Source: Thermoanaerobaculia bacterium
Lineage (GTDB): Bacteria; Acidobacteriota; Thermoanaerobaculia; UBA5066
DNA length: 64,000 bases
Reading direction: 5' to 3'
NCBI GenBank assembly: GCA_022071945.1
Contig: JAJVIN010000028.1
Coordinates: forward strand, 226,038 to 290,037
How positions within the stretch are numbered: the stretch's first letter is position 1; each line of letters starts with the position of its first letter. Both the position numbers and the translations under genes were made by a program. Shown here in pieces: positions 19,716 through 28,595 of the stretch. The notes beneath the pieces were generated by a model. That model was not told the origin of the DNA. It worked only from the letters and a program-made list of their open reading frames with translations, and ran no database searches.

Positions 19716-21980
19716 ATGCACGAATCCATCACCGTCGACATCGGCGGACGAGCGCTCACGATCGAAACCGGCAAGCTCGCCAAGCAGGCGGACGGGGCTG
19801 CCCTCGTCCGCGTGGGCGGCACCTGGGTCCTCGTCACCGCCTGCTACAGCCGCGAGGCGAGGGACGTCGATTTCCTCCCGCTGACCGTCGAGTACAAGGA
19901 ATACCAGTACGCCGCCGGCCGGATCCCCGGAGGCTTCTTCAAGCGTGAAGGCCGCCCGACCGAGAAGGAGATCCTCACCTCCCGGATGATCGACCGGCCC
20001 TTCCGGCCGCTCTTCCCCGAGGGCTTCCGGCTCGAGACCCAGATCGTTGGCCTCGTCCTCTCCGCCGACGGAGAAAACGACCCCGATGTTCTGGCCATCA
20101 ACGGCGCCGCCGCCGCCCTCGCCATCAACTCCATCCCATTCCAGTACACCCTCGGCGCGGTCCGCGTGGGCCGCATCGACGGCCAATTCGTCTTCAACCC
20201 GACGTCCGCCGAGCGCGAGAAGTCGGAGATGGACCTCGTCGTCGTCGGCACCCGTGACGCCGTCTGCATGGTGGAGGCTGGAGCCAAGGAAGTCTCCGAG
20301 GCCGTCATGCTGGACGCGATCCTGGCCGGTCATGCGGAGCTCCAAAAGGTCATCGACGGCATCGAGGAACTCGCCCGCCGGCAGGGGGTCGCCAAGGCCG
20401 CCTTCGTACCTCCTCCTGGCGTCCCGGCCGAGATCGCCGCGGCCGTCCGCGCCAAGTGGGAGGGACCGATGATGGAAGCCCTCACCCACAAGGGGAAGAT
20501 CGAGTCCTACGCAATGATCAAGGACGTCAAGAAGGCGGCCGTCGAGGAGGTCCCCGAGACCGAGACCGAAAGGCGGGCCTTCACCAAACGCGCCATCTCC
20601 GAACTGGTCGAAACCCTCACCCGCGAGACCATCCTGCACCGGGGCCAGAGGCTCGACGGGCGGCAGTTCTACGAGGTCCGGCCGCTCACCATCGAGGTCG
20701 GTCCCCTGCCCCGGACTCACGGTTCCGCCCTCTTCACCCGTGGCGAGACACAGGCCCTCGTCACGGTCACTCTCGGGACGTCGGATGACTCCCAGCTCAT
20801 CGAGGACGTGTCCGAGGGCGATACCGAGCGCCGCTTCATGCTCCACTACAACTTCCCGCCGTTCTCCGTCGGCGAGGTGAAGCGATTCGGCTCCCCGGGA
20901 CGCCGCGAGATCGGCCACGGCCGCCTCGCCCAGCGCGCCCTGGAGACGATGCTCCCCGAGGAGAAGGACTTCCCCTACACCATCCGGGTGGTCTCCGACA
21001 TCCTCGAATCGAACGGCTCCTCCTCCATGGCCACGATCTGCGGCGGGTCCCTCGCTCTCATGGACGCCGGGGTCCCCGTGAAGTCTCCCGTGGCCGGTGT
21101 CGCCATGGGCCTCGTCAAGGAGGGCGACCGCTGGGCCGTTCTGACCGACATCGCCGGCCAGGAAGACCACTACGGCGACATGGATTTCAAGGTCGCCGGC
21201 ACCCGCAACGGCGTCACGGCCCTGCAGATGGACATCAAGATCTCCGGGATCACTCGCGAGATCTTCGCCAAGGCGCTCGAGCAGGCGCACGGCGGCCGCA
21301 TGTACATCCTCGACGTGATGGACGCGAGCCTCAAGGCCGCCCGGCCCGAGATCTCCGCCTATGCCCCGCGCCTCCTGACGATCCACATCCCCGAGGAGAA
21401 GATTCGCGACGTCATCGGCTCCGGCGGCAAGACGATCCGCGCCCTGCAGAAGGAGTACGACTGCAAGATCGACATCCAGGATGACGGCTCCGTCACGGTG
21501 GCGTCGGTCGACCTCGCATCCGCCGAGAAGTGCCTGGACGCCATCCGGCAGCTCACCACGGTCCCCGAGATCGGCACCGAATACGTCGGGACGGTCAAGC
21601 GGATCGAGGCCTACGGCTGCTTCGTCGAGATCCTCCCGGGCCTCGACGGCCTCGTTCACATCTCGGAACTCTCGGGCGGCCGCGTCAAGGAGACGACGGA
21701 CGTCGTCAAGCTGGGAGACAAGACCAAGGTCAAGATCATCGCGATCGACCCGGCCAACGGAAAGGTCAAGCTCTCCCGCCGGCAGGCCCTCTCCCCCGAG
21801 GAGATCGCCGAGGAGACGGCCCGGCTGAACCTTCAGCCGTCAGCTGCTCCCTCGGGCGGACCTCGCGAGGGAGGATTCCGCCGCGACCACGACGGTCCTC
21901 CACGCCGCGAAGGTGGCTTCAGGGACCGTGATCGCGGCCCTCGCCGGGACGGCGGCGGACACGGCCACGGCCGGCGCTGA
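19716..21980 (+). CDS. pnp: polyribonucleotide nucleotidyltransferase (PNPase)
   Basis: Phosphorolytic 3'-5' exoribonuclease of the RNA degradosome, 754 aa. Preceded by AAGGAAAGGA at good spacing before ATG 19716. Two RNase PH domains: the first with FFKREGRPTEKEILTSRMID, the second with the catalytic region GSALFTRGETQALVTVTLG and DILESNGSSSMATICGGSLA. KH domain: VIGSGGKTIRALQKEY. S1 domain: YVGTVKRIEAYGCFVEILPG and LVHISELSGGRV. The C-terminal tail is Gly/Arg-rich (PPRREGGFRDRDRGPRRDGG), a likely RNA- or protein-binding extension. A terminator follows. Confidence 0.97.
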   Translation: MHESITVDIGGRALTIETGKLAKQADGAALVRVGGTWVLVTACYSREARDVDFLPLTVEYKEYQYAAGRIPGGFFKREGRPTEKEILTSRMIDRPFRPLFPEGFRLETQIVGLVLSADGENDPDVLAINGAAAALAINSIPFQYTLGAVRVGRIDGQFVFNPTSAEREKSEMDLVVVGTRDAVCMVEAGAKEVSEAVMLDAILAGHAELQKVIDGIEELARRQGVAKAAFVPPPGVPAEIAAAVRAKWEGPMMEALTHKGKIESYAMIKDVKKAAVEEVPETETERRAFTKRAISELVETLTRETILHRGQRLDGRQFYEVRPLTIEVGPLPRTHGSALFTRGETQALVTVTLGTSDDSQLIEDVSEGDTERRFMLHYNFPPFSVGEVKRFGSPGRREIGHGRLAQRALETMLPEEKDFPYTIRVVSDILESNGSSSMATICGGSLALMDAGVPVKSPVAGVAMGLVKEGDRWAVLTDIAGQEDHYGDMDFKVAGTRNGVTALQMDIKISGITREIFAKALEQAHGGRMYILDVMDASLKAARPEISAYAPRLLTIHIPEEKIRDVIGSGGKTIRALQKEYDCKIDIQDDGSVTVASVDLASAEKCLDAIRQLTTVPEIGTEYVGTVKRIEAYGCFVEILPGLDGLVHISELSGGRVKETTDVVKLGDKTKVKIIAIDPANGKVKLSRRQALSPEEIAEETARLNLQPSAAPSGGPREGGFRRDHDGPPRREGGFRDRDRGPRRDGGGHGHGRR

Positions 21981-22007
21981 GCCGCATCCCGGGATCCCCA
22001 TCGCCAG

Positions 22008-22041
22008 GCGGCGGGACCACGGTCCCGCCGCTTGCCTTTTC
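22008..22041 (+). terminator. pnp terminator
   Basis: Stem GCGGCGGGACC/GGTCCCGCCGC with a minimal AC loop (so the top pairs are probably open), then TTGCCTTTTC. It ends the plus-strand ribosome/RNA gene block before the convergent membrane-protein gene. Confidence 0.75.
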
Positions 22042-22071
22042 TGGCCCGCTCCTTCGGATAGAGGGAAGCGC

Positions 22072-23724
22072 TCAGCGAGCGCCCGGGGACCTGTACCGGC
22101 GGTCCGCTGGCGCCACCCCGGGCGCCGCCATCACTTCCTCCCAGCGCTGCCCCAGGATCCAGGCTCTCGCGGTGGCAAGGCCGCTCCCCCGATAGCGGTC
22201 GTCCTCCCCTTCCCGGACATAGCGCTCGACTTCCCGGTAGCCCGCCTCTGGAGACTCCAGGGCCTCGGCGAGTGTCGCGGCCACCATCGCATCGGAAAAC
22301 CGATGCCGGGAGGTGGGGACGACCGGCGGCAAGACCGCCACGAGCGTGAAGGAGGCCGCGAGAAGGAGGGACGCGAGAACCGAAAGTCTCCTCCCCTCGC
22401 GAAGGGCCCGAACTCCGAGGGGCAGGCCGAACCCGATCCCGGCCGCGAGCACCCCGATGATGGAGGTTCTATATCGCGAGGTCGTGGAGACGAGAAGGCA
22501 CGACGCCAGCGGGAAGACGACCCCTGACAGGAGCACAAGGAACTCCCACCGCCTCAGGACTCTTCCCCTCACCGCGCCCGCCAGTCCGGCAAGCCCCACC
22601 CCCACGACACAGGCGAAGACCGGGAGCCACGACAGGATGGACAGCCTGTCCGCGAAGAAGTAGTAGCTTGCGTTGTCGGGGATCTCGTGGACGTGGAAGA
22701 ACGTGATCAGCTTTCTGAGCTCGAGATCGAAATAGCCCCACGGATCGTCCTTCCAGCTCGCGGCGATGAGGCGCACCGTCTTGGCGGTGGAGCCCTCTGA
22801 CTCGTTCAGGATGACGCCCAGAATCGGCGAGGGGACGGGCGTCCCGTCTGCTCCTCGCGCCGAACCCCAGACGAGGCTGATCTGCTGACGCGTGTCGAAT
22901 GCCGTGAGCGGAGCCCCCACGCTGTGGTTTCTGACGGCGAGCGGGACGAGCGGGAGAAAGAGACCCGCGAACCCCAGAGCCAGGAGCTTCCTTCGCCTCT
23001 CTCCTCCTGAAATCGCGAGGGCCACGACCGCGATCGCGCCCAGCGGCAGGACCGTCTGCTTCAGAAGCGTTGCGATCCCGCCGAGGAGCCCCGTGCCGAG
23101 GGAAAGGAACCCGGACACTCTTGCTCTCGGCCACAGAGGCAGGATGAGAAGGCACGTCGAGAGATGCGTGACCGGACCGTCGCGGTAGAGAAACCCGTCG
23201 TGGAAGACCAGGGGACCGTAAAGGCCGTAGACGAGACCCGCAAGTGCGGAAGAGAGGAGCACGAGCCTCTCTCCGAAATCGCACCGCTCGAGCCTTCTCG
23301 CGACAAATGCCGTGACGGCGGCCGCCGTCAGGCTCCCGAGGAAGAGGAGCTGCAGGACCCTCACGGGCACGACCGGAAACCCCGCAACGAGCCTGACGAG
23401 CGCCAGAAAGTACGTGTACCCGGGACCCTGGAAGTACGCGTTCTTCTGGTACCACCCTTCCCAGACCTCGGGGGGCGCGAAGATTCGCTGCCAGACGTGG
23501 TAGGGGCGATACGCCGGCACATCGAGCCAGTTCCCCTTCGCGATCCTCTCCGACGACACGAGAAAAGTGTGTTCGTCGGTCTCTCGCCAGAGGTACCAGG
23601 AAGAGAGCGGGCTCCCCTCAAGCGCGGCCCAGTAGGCGGCACGCACCGCGAAGACCGCCACGAAGACGAGAAGCGGCCCCCGGATGACGGACCACGAAAT
23701 CCCCCGCGGCCGCGTCTCCTCCAT
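22072..23724 (-). CDS. GT-C type membrane glycosyltransferase-like protein
   Basis: Polytopic inner-membrane protein of 550 aa with about ten hydrophobic segments. The first periplasmic loop contains an acidic pair (WRETDEHTFLVSSERI), as in ArnT/PMT-type glycosyltransferases that use lipid-linked sugar donors. No specific acceptor can be inferred. ATG 23724 overlaps the stop of the upstream metallopeptidase (TGATG), implying translational coupling; an in-frame extension to 23826 would lie wholly inside that gene. The C-terminal 80 residues are soluble and may form a short helical-repeat region. It converges on the pnp terminator. Family assignment is by topology and the acidic motif only. Confidence 0.75.
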   Translation of the reverse strand: MEETRPRGISWSVIRGPLLVFVAVFAVRAAYWAALEGSPLSSWYLWRETDEHTFLVSSERIAKGNWLDVPAYRPYHVWQRIFAPPEVWEGWYQKNAYFQGPGYTYFLALVRLVAGFPVVPVRVLQLLFLGSLTAAAVTAFVARRLERCDFGERLVLLSSALAGLVYGLYGPLVFHDGFLYRDGPVTHLSTCLLILPLWPRARVSGFLSLGTGLLGGIATLLKQTVLPLGAIAVVALAISGGERRRKLLALGFAGLFLPLVPLAVRNHSVGAPLTAFDTRQQISLVWGSARGADGTPVPSPILGVILNESEGSTAKTVRLIAASWKDDPWGYFDLELRKLITFFHVHEIPDNASYYFFADRLSILSWLPVFACVVGVGLAGLAGAVRGRVLRRWEFLVLLSGVVFPLASCLLVSTTSRYRTSIIGVLAAGIGFGLPLGVRALREGRRLSVLASLLLAASFTLVAVLPPVVPTSRHRFSDAMVAATLAEALESPEAGYREVERYVREGEDDRYRGSGLATARAWILGQRWEEVMAAPGVAPADRRYRSPGAR

Positions 23725-24098
23725 CAGAACGGCATCTCCTCGTCCTCCAGGCCGAAATAGTGGCCGAGCTCGTGCATCACCGTCTCCCGGATCTCCTGGA
23801 TCGCCTCCTGACGGGTCTCTGTGCACCGGAGGATGGGGTTCTTGAAGATCACGATCTGCGCCGGAAGCTCCGGGAGAGAGTCGAAGGAGCGCTCGGTGAG
23901 CATCGACCCCCGGTAGATGCCGAGGATCTCCTCATCTTCTGGGATACCGGCCAGTTCGTAGTCGTCGGGAAGGGGCTCGTCCTCGACCTTCACGATGATG
24001 TTCTGGAGGAGCTCGCGGAAGTTTTCCGGCACACCCTCCAGGGCCGCCGCCACGACATCCTCGAACTCGCGCCTTCCGGACTTCTGCCAGCGGGTCAC
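23724..24098 (-). CDS. minimal zincin metallopeptidase family protein
   Basis: A 124-aa protein ending in the zinc-binding motif HELGHYFGLED (HExxHxxGxxD), characteristic of the small metallopeptidase family PF06262. The N-terminal region FEDVVAAALEGVPENFRELL and the middle ILGIYRGSMLTERSF fit the same family, whose physiological substrate is unknown. No signal peptide, so probably cytoplasmic. It starts 10 bp after tatD and its stop overlaps the downstream glycosyltransferase start. It belongs to the run metG-tatD-zincin-GT. Proteolytic activity is predicted from the intact motif but not shown. Confidence 0.87.
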   Translation of the reverse strand: MTRWQKSGRREFEDVVAAALEGVPENFRELLQNIIVKVEDEPLPDDYELAGIPEDEEILGIYRGSMLTERSFDSLPELPAQIVIFKNPILRCTETRQEAIQEIRETVMHELGHYFGLEDEEMPF

Positions 24099-24108
24099 GA
24101 GCGCGTCC

Positions 24109-24933
24109 CTAAGAGACTCCGAAGAGTCTTCGGAAGTTGGCGGTCGTTTCGCGCGCGACAGACTCGAGAGACTCCCCGCGAATCTCGGCGAGTTTCTCGG
24201 CCACGTGTCTGACGTACGCGGGTTCGTTCGCCTTGCCGCGGTGGGGAACGGGCGCGAGATAAGGCGCGTCGGTCTCGAGCAGGACTCTCGTCATCGGCAC
24301 CTCGCGCGCGGAGTCGCGGACGTTCTCGGCCGCGCGGAACGTCAGCATTCCCGAATAGCTGACGAAAAACCCGAGAGAAATCGCCTTCTGTGCCGTCTCG
24401 AGACTGGCGCAGAAGGAGTGGAAGACTCCCTTGCCTGTGCCCGATCCGTAGACCTCGCCGAGGATCCCGAGGAGATCGGCTTCCGACTCGCGATTGTGGA
24501 GAAGGACAGGGAGATCTCGGGATCGCGCGAACTCCAGCTGGGTCCTCAGGACCCTCTTCTGGACATCCCTGGGAGAGTGGTCGTAGTAGTAGTCGAGGCC
24601 GATCTCGCCCACCGCGACGACCTTCTTCGATCCGCACAACTCCTCGAAGAGGCGAAGGTCCTCATCGTCCCTGAAATCGGCGGCCTCGTGAGGGTGAACG
24701 CCCACCGCCGCAAAGACGCCGTCGAACTTCTCGGCGATCTCGACGGCCAGGGGGGCGTCGGCCCGCTGTGTGCCCGGAACCAGGATGCGCGTGACGCCGG
24801 CATCCTGGGCGCGTCTGAGAAGACCGGAAAGCTCGAGGGGTGAGGGCGGCCGCGAAGGGCCGCGCCCCGTGCCTCCCTCGAAGACCATCGTGAGATGGCC
24901 GTGAGAATCGGCGAGCTCGACCTGGGCCGTCAC
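24109..24933 (-). CDS. tatD: TatD family metal-dependent DNase
   Basis: Amidohydrolase-fold nuclease of 274 aa. The metal motif is ADSHGHL (HxH) near the N-terminus, followed by GVHPHEA, VAVGEIGLDYYYD, PVLLHNRES, GVFHSFCAS and LLETDAPYLAP, all TatD hallmarks. GTG 24933 overlaps the metG stop (GTGA), so I take it as the start; the open frame continuing upstream to 26301 is antisense-like noise over metG. metG-tatD adjacency is widely conserved. The role may be in DNA repair or turnover of 3' ends; substrate here is not determined. Confidence 0.93.
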   Translation of the reverse strand: MTAQVELADSHGHLTMVFEGGTGRGPSRPPSPLELSGLLRRAQDAGVTRILVPGTQRADAPLAVEIAEKFDGVFAAVGVHPHEAADFRDDEDLRLFEELCGSKKVVAVGEIGLDYYYDHSPRDVQKRVLRTQLEFARSRDLPVLLHNRESEADLLGILGEVYGSGTGKGVFHSFCASLETAQKAISLGFFVSYSGMLTFRAAENVRDSAREVPMTRVLLETDAPYLAPVPHRGKANEPAYVRHVAEKLAEIRGESLESVARETTANFRRLFGVS

Positions 24934-26933
24934 TTCACTCGAGTGCCCGAGGGAACGGCGGGGTCGACGGCCAGGAGCGACGGCTCGCCGGTTCCGGGGA
25001 GCGAGGCGGCCAGGACCATTCCGTTCGACTCGATCCCCATCAGCTTGGCGGGAGCGAGGTTGGCCACGATGACGAGCTTGCGCCCGACCAGGTCCTCGGG
25101 CTTGTAGGCGGTCGCGATACCGCCCACGACCGTGCGAACCTCCTCCCCGACCTTGATCGACATCTTCATCAGCTTCTTCGACTTCTCGACCTTCTCGGCC
25201 GCGAGCACCTCGCCGACCCTGAGGTCCATCCGGGCAAAGTCGTCGATCGTGATCCGAGGCTCGGCGGGAGCGGCGGCCGGTGCCGGCGTGGGGGCGGCGG
25301 CGGGGGCCGGCGTGGCCGGGGCCGCCGATTCGTTCTTCGTTTCGTTTTCCACGGTTTTCTCCTTGGCTGAGGGGGCCGAGAGATAGGCCTTCAGATCGGC
25401 CCTGGGAAAGAGCGCGGCCGGCTTGGCGAGGGGGACCCCGAGCGGGAGGCCGCCCCAGGCGAGGTCCTGGCGGGAAAGGGACGACACGGGCCGGTCGATG
25501 CCGAGCCGTGCCAGGACGGCTCCGGAGGCGCCGGGCACGATGGGAGACGCCAGGACGGCCACGATCCGGAGACCCTCCAGCGCGTTGTGGTGAACCCGGG
25601 CCAGGGCCGGCGTGAGGCCCTCGACCTTGATCCGCTTCCACGGTTCTCTCGACGCGATGTACCCATCGATCGCCGTCAGCAGGCGGCGGATGGCGTCGAC
25701 GGCATCCTGAAAGCGATAGCTCTCGAAGCCCTCGGTCCAGGCGGCCACGGCTTCCTCGGCGGCGCGCCTCACCTCGTTGTCCTCGCACCTTTCGTCCGGC
25801 GTCTTTCCAGAGAAGGCGTCGTAAGCCATCCGGACGGCCCGGGAGACGGTGTTTCCGATCCCGTTGGCGAGGTCCGCGTTGTAGCGGTTCACGAACGCCT
25901 CGTCGGAGAAGTTCGCGTCTTGTCCGAAGGCCATCTCGGCCAGAAGATGCCACCTGAGGGCATCGACCCCGAAGGTCTCGATGAGGTCCGCCGGCCTCAC
26001 GACGTTGCCCGTCGACTTCGACATCTTCTTCTGGTCCTTCAGCCACCAGCCGTGGCTGACGACCTGCGAGGGGAGCGGAAGAGAGGCAGACATCAGGAAC
26101 GCGGGCCAGTAGACGGCGTGAAAGCGGAGAATGTCTTTTCCGACGAGGTGGACGGCCCGGCGGCCCTCGGCCGGCTCCCAGTAGTCCTGGTACAGGGCGG
26201 AGTCCGCCTGACCGAACCCGAGCGCCGAGATGTAGTTGGTCAGGGCGTCGAGCCAGACGTAGACGACGTGTCCGGGATATCCCGGGAAAGGGATGCCCCA
26301 CTGGATGGCCGTGCGCGAGACCGAGAGGTCCTTCAGTCCCTGTTCAACGAAGGACTTCACCTCGTTGAGGCGGGATTCGGGATAGACGAAGGGTCTCCCG
26401 TCGATTCCTTTTTCATAGAGCTCGAGAAGCCTCTCGCCGTAGCGCGAGAGCCTGAAGAAGACGTTCTCCTCTCTCTGCCACTCGGGCTTGCTGCCGTGAA
26501 CGGGACACGTGCCGTCCGAAAGGTCCTTCTCCGGGTAGTAGGCCTCGCAGCTGGCGCAGTACCAGCCCTCGTGGCCGGCCAGGTAGAGATCGCCCGAGCT
26601 GGCGATCCGCCGGATCAGCTCCTCGACGCCCGCGCGGTGACGGGGCTCCGTCGTCCGGATGAAATCGTCGTTCGTGACGCCGATCGACTCCCACAGCCTC
26701 GAGAAGACCGGAGCGTGCCGGTCGGCCACCTCGCGAGGCGAGACTCCCTCGCGCCGCGCCACCTTCTCGATGTTCTGCCCGTGCTCGTCCGTGCCCGTCA
26801 GGAACCGGACCCTGTCGCCCGAGAAGCGGCGGTAGCGCGCCAGCGTGTCGGCCACGACGGTCGTGTAGAGGTGCCCGATGTGGGGTCTGTCGTTGACGTA
26901 GTAGATGGGAGTCGTGACGTAAAACGAGGCCAT
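24930..26933 (-). CDS. metG: methionyl-tRNA synthetase with C-terminal tRNA-binding domain
   Basis: Charges initiator and elongator tRNA-Met. ATG 26933 gives 667 aa beginning MASFYVTTPIYYVND; an ORF extension to 26960 is less likely. Class I signatures HIGH (RPHIGHLYTT) and KMSKS (QKKMSKSTGN) are intact. The connective domain has one zinc site, CASC with a later CPVHG, as in the T. thermophilus-type enzyme. An Ala/Pro linker leads to a C-terminal OB-fold EMAP/Trbp111-like domain (DLRVGEVLAAEKVEKSKKL), a dimerisation and tRNA-binding module. tatD overlaps its stop. Confidence 0.96.
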   Translation of the reverse strand: MASFYVTTPIYYVNDRPHIGHLYTTVVADTLARYRRFSGDRVRFLTGTDEHGQNIEKVARREGVSPREVADRHAPVFSRLWESIGVTNDDFIRTTEPRHRAGVEELIRRIASSGDLYLAGHEGWYCASCEAYYPEKDLSDGTCPVHGSKPEWQREENVFFRLSRYGERLLELYEKGIDGRPFVYPESRLNEVKSFVEQGLKDLSVSRTAIQWGIPFPGYPGHVVYVWLDALTNYISALGFGQADSALYQDYWEPAEGRRAVHLVGKDILRFHAVYWPAFLMSASLPLPSQVVSHGWWLKDQKKMSKSTGNVVRPADLIETFGVDALRWHLLAEMAFGQDANFSDEAFVNRYNADLANGIGNTVSRAVRMAYDAFSGKTPDERCEDNEVRRAAEEAVAAWTEGFESYRFQDAVDAIRRLLTAIDGYIASREPWKRIKVEGLTPALARVHHNALEGLRIVAVLASPIVPGASGAVLARLGIDRPVSSLSRQDLAWGGLPLGVPLAKPAALFPRADLKAYLSAPSAKEKTVENETKNESAAPATPAPAAAPTPAPAAAPAEPRITIDDFARMDLRVGEVLAAEKVEKSKKLMKMSIKVGEEVRTVVGGIATAYKPEDLVGRKLVIVANLAPAKLMGIESNGMVLAASLPGTGEPSLLAVDPAVPSGTRVK

Positions 26934-26966
26934 GAGGAACCGAGAATACCCGAACCGCAACGCGGC

Positions 26967-27830
26967 TCAGCGCAAGGCGGGATCGAACTTCAGGATCCGC
27001 TCGGGGCTTCTCAACTTGTAGTCCTCGGGGATCGCAAACAGCGAGTCCTCGCCCTTGGCCTGCGCGCGCTCGAGAAATCCCGACGTCTTTCGTTCGATCG
27101 TGGTCGACGACCGGGCGGGCGCCGCGGCCGGAGCCTCCCCGCCGACTCCCTCGAGCCCTGTCTGCTCGGATGTCATCTCCAGATGGAAGGTGACGATCTT
27201 GCCCTCGAGCTTTTCGATCTCGCGCCTGATCTTCTCCGCGGCCGTCCCCCGGAGCGGGAGGAGACGGAGCGGATCATCAAAGGGCGTGGGCCACGCCGCG
27301 TACTGTCTCGAGGTTCCGAGTGTCCCGGAGATCCTGTTCCGGATACTGACACTGCGCCCGGGGAGAAGAACCTTCAGGACCCAGCTCGCGTTGATCTCGA
27401 ATGTGGCGGCCCGGAGGGACCCCGTGGCCGGTTCCTTGGTCTTCTCGATGATCTGGCACTCGATCTCGTCGTAAGAGAAGGTCCCGAGCCCGCCCGCCTC
27501 TGAGGCGGGATTCCCCTTGAAGAGGGAATCGAAGTCCTCGCGCGACCCCAGTGCCGCGAGCTTGTCCTCGCTGCTGAGGAACGAGAACCCGTCGGGACTG
27601 GAGATGACGGCCGAGACAGACGACCGGGGAAACGTCCCGTGGGTCACCGTCCAGCGGGACTTCCCACCCGCGACGACCACGGTCCCCGAGACGGATTCGA
27701 CGGACGGCCCCCGCGCCGAGGTGATCTTCCGCGACTCGGAGACCTCGTATTGCAGGAGTCGCGCCGGCACGTCTGGCTGGGCCGAGAGCCAAAAGACGAG
27801 AGGAAGGATGGCAGGCAGGATCCTCGCCAT
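26967..27830 (-). CDS. secreted protein of unknown function
   Basis: A 287-aa protein with a Sec signal peptide (ILPAILPLVFWLSAQPDVPA). The mature part begins with a beta-rich stretch (LLQYEVSESRKITSA, SGTVVVAGGKSRWTVTHG) reminiscent of periplasmic proteins that scan for bound small molecules or lipids, but I do not recognise a family. A charged, Ala-rich segment (GGEAPAAAPARSSTTIERKT) precedes the C-terminus, so a disordered linker is likely. Located 33 bp upstream of metG on the same strand and possibly co-transcribed with it. It is divergent from the Nudix gene, with 210 bp between them. Confidence 0.7.
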   Translation of the reverse strand: MARILPAILPLVFWLSAQPDVPARLLQYEVSESRKITSARGPSVESVSGTVVVAGGKSRWTVTHGTFPRSSVSAVISSPDGFSFLSSEDKLAALGSREDFDSLFKGNPASEAGGLGTFSYDEIECQIIEKTKEPATGSLRAATFEINASWVLKVLLPGRSVSIRNRISGTLGTSRQYAAWPTPFDDPLRLLPLRGTAAEKIRREIEKLEGKIVTFHLEMTSEQTGLEGVGGEAPAAAPARSSTTIERKTSGFLERAQAKGEDSLFAIPEDYKLRSPERILKFDPALR

Positions 27831-28040
27831 CTCTGCATGATCTCATGGCCCGCCCCGCGGCCCTCACGAGCGGGTCGAGAGACCACTCTGCCCGGCCCGA
27901 TAGCGAAAGACACCCGCAAGCGCCCCGCGCCCTTCATCGCCCCTCCCGCCCGGCCGCAACAGAGCCCATAATCGGCCATCACGTCCGGCTCTTCCGCAAC
28001 ACCAGGAGAACAGATCATCGATCGCAGTGGAGCGAATGGA

Positions 28041-28595
28041 ATGGAATCTTCCTCTCGCGAGGCCCCGTGCGGCCTCGAAGTCCTCGCAACTGGGAAGCAC
28101 TTGCGTCTGGTGAGGCGCGGAGGCTGGGAGTTCGTCGAGCGTCCCGGAATCACGGGAATCGCCATCCTGGTCGCGCTGACGAACGACGGCCAGATCGTCC
28201 TCATCGAGCAGTACAGGGAACCCGTCGGGGCGTTCGTCATCGAGCTTCCCGCCGGCCTCGCCGGCGACGAAACAGAGGGAGCCCATGAACCCCTCGCCGC
28301 GGCCGCCCTGCGGGAGCTCCAGGAGGAGACCGGGTTTGCGGCTGGCGCGATCGAGGAGCTCTTCAGTGGACCGCCCTCCGCCGGACTGTCGAGCGAGATT
28401 CTGACCTTCTTTCTGGCCACGGACTTGACGCGGACAGGGTCCGGAGGCGGCGTCGCCGGAGAGGCCATAACGGTCCACACCGTTCCCCTGGGATCAGCGG
28501 TCTCGTGGCTCATGCAGAGGCAGTCGGAGGGCCGCCTCATCGATCCGAAAGTCCTCGCGGGTCTCCTTTTCGCGGAGGTCAAATGCAACTCGTGA
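28041..28595 (+). CDS. Nudix hydrolase (ADP-ribose pyrophosphatase-like)
   Basis: A 184-aa hydrolase of nucleoside-diphosphate compounds. The Nudix box core RELQEETGF is intact, preceded by PAGLAGDETEGAHEPLAAAA. This has the ADP-ribose pyrophosphatase-type PAG lead-in, but about five residues are inserted between the Gly of the box and its first Glu. QYREPVGAFVIELPAG also matches NudF-type enzymes. The stop lies 12 bases inside nadE (13-nt overlap), so the two are translationally coupled. With NAD synthetase next door, ADP-ribose or NAD-related dinucleotide cleavage is the most likely role, but that is inference. An upstream ATG is not needed: ATG 28041 gives the family N-terminus. Confidence 0.88.
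   Translation: MESSSREAPCGLEVLATGKHLRLVRRGGWEFVERPGITGIAILVALTNDGQIVLIEQYREPVGAFVIELPAGLAGDETEGAHEPLAAAALRELQEETGFAAGAIEELFSGPPSAGLSSEILTFFLATDLTRTGSGGGVAGEAITVHTVPLGSAVSWLMQRQSEGRLIDPKVLAGLLFAEVKCNS

Noticed and set aside
19662..21659. Antisense frame over pnp
   Set aside because: Low-complexity acidic translation with no motifs; pnp on the plus strand is unambiguous.
24933..26301. N-terminal extension of the tatD frame
   Set aside because: Arg/Gly-rich translation inside metG; the GTGA overlap with the metG stop marks the true start.
27967..27972. CATAAT box before the Nudix gene
   Set aside because: No -35-like hexamer at 16-19 bp spacing, so I do not call a promoter.
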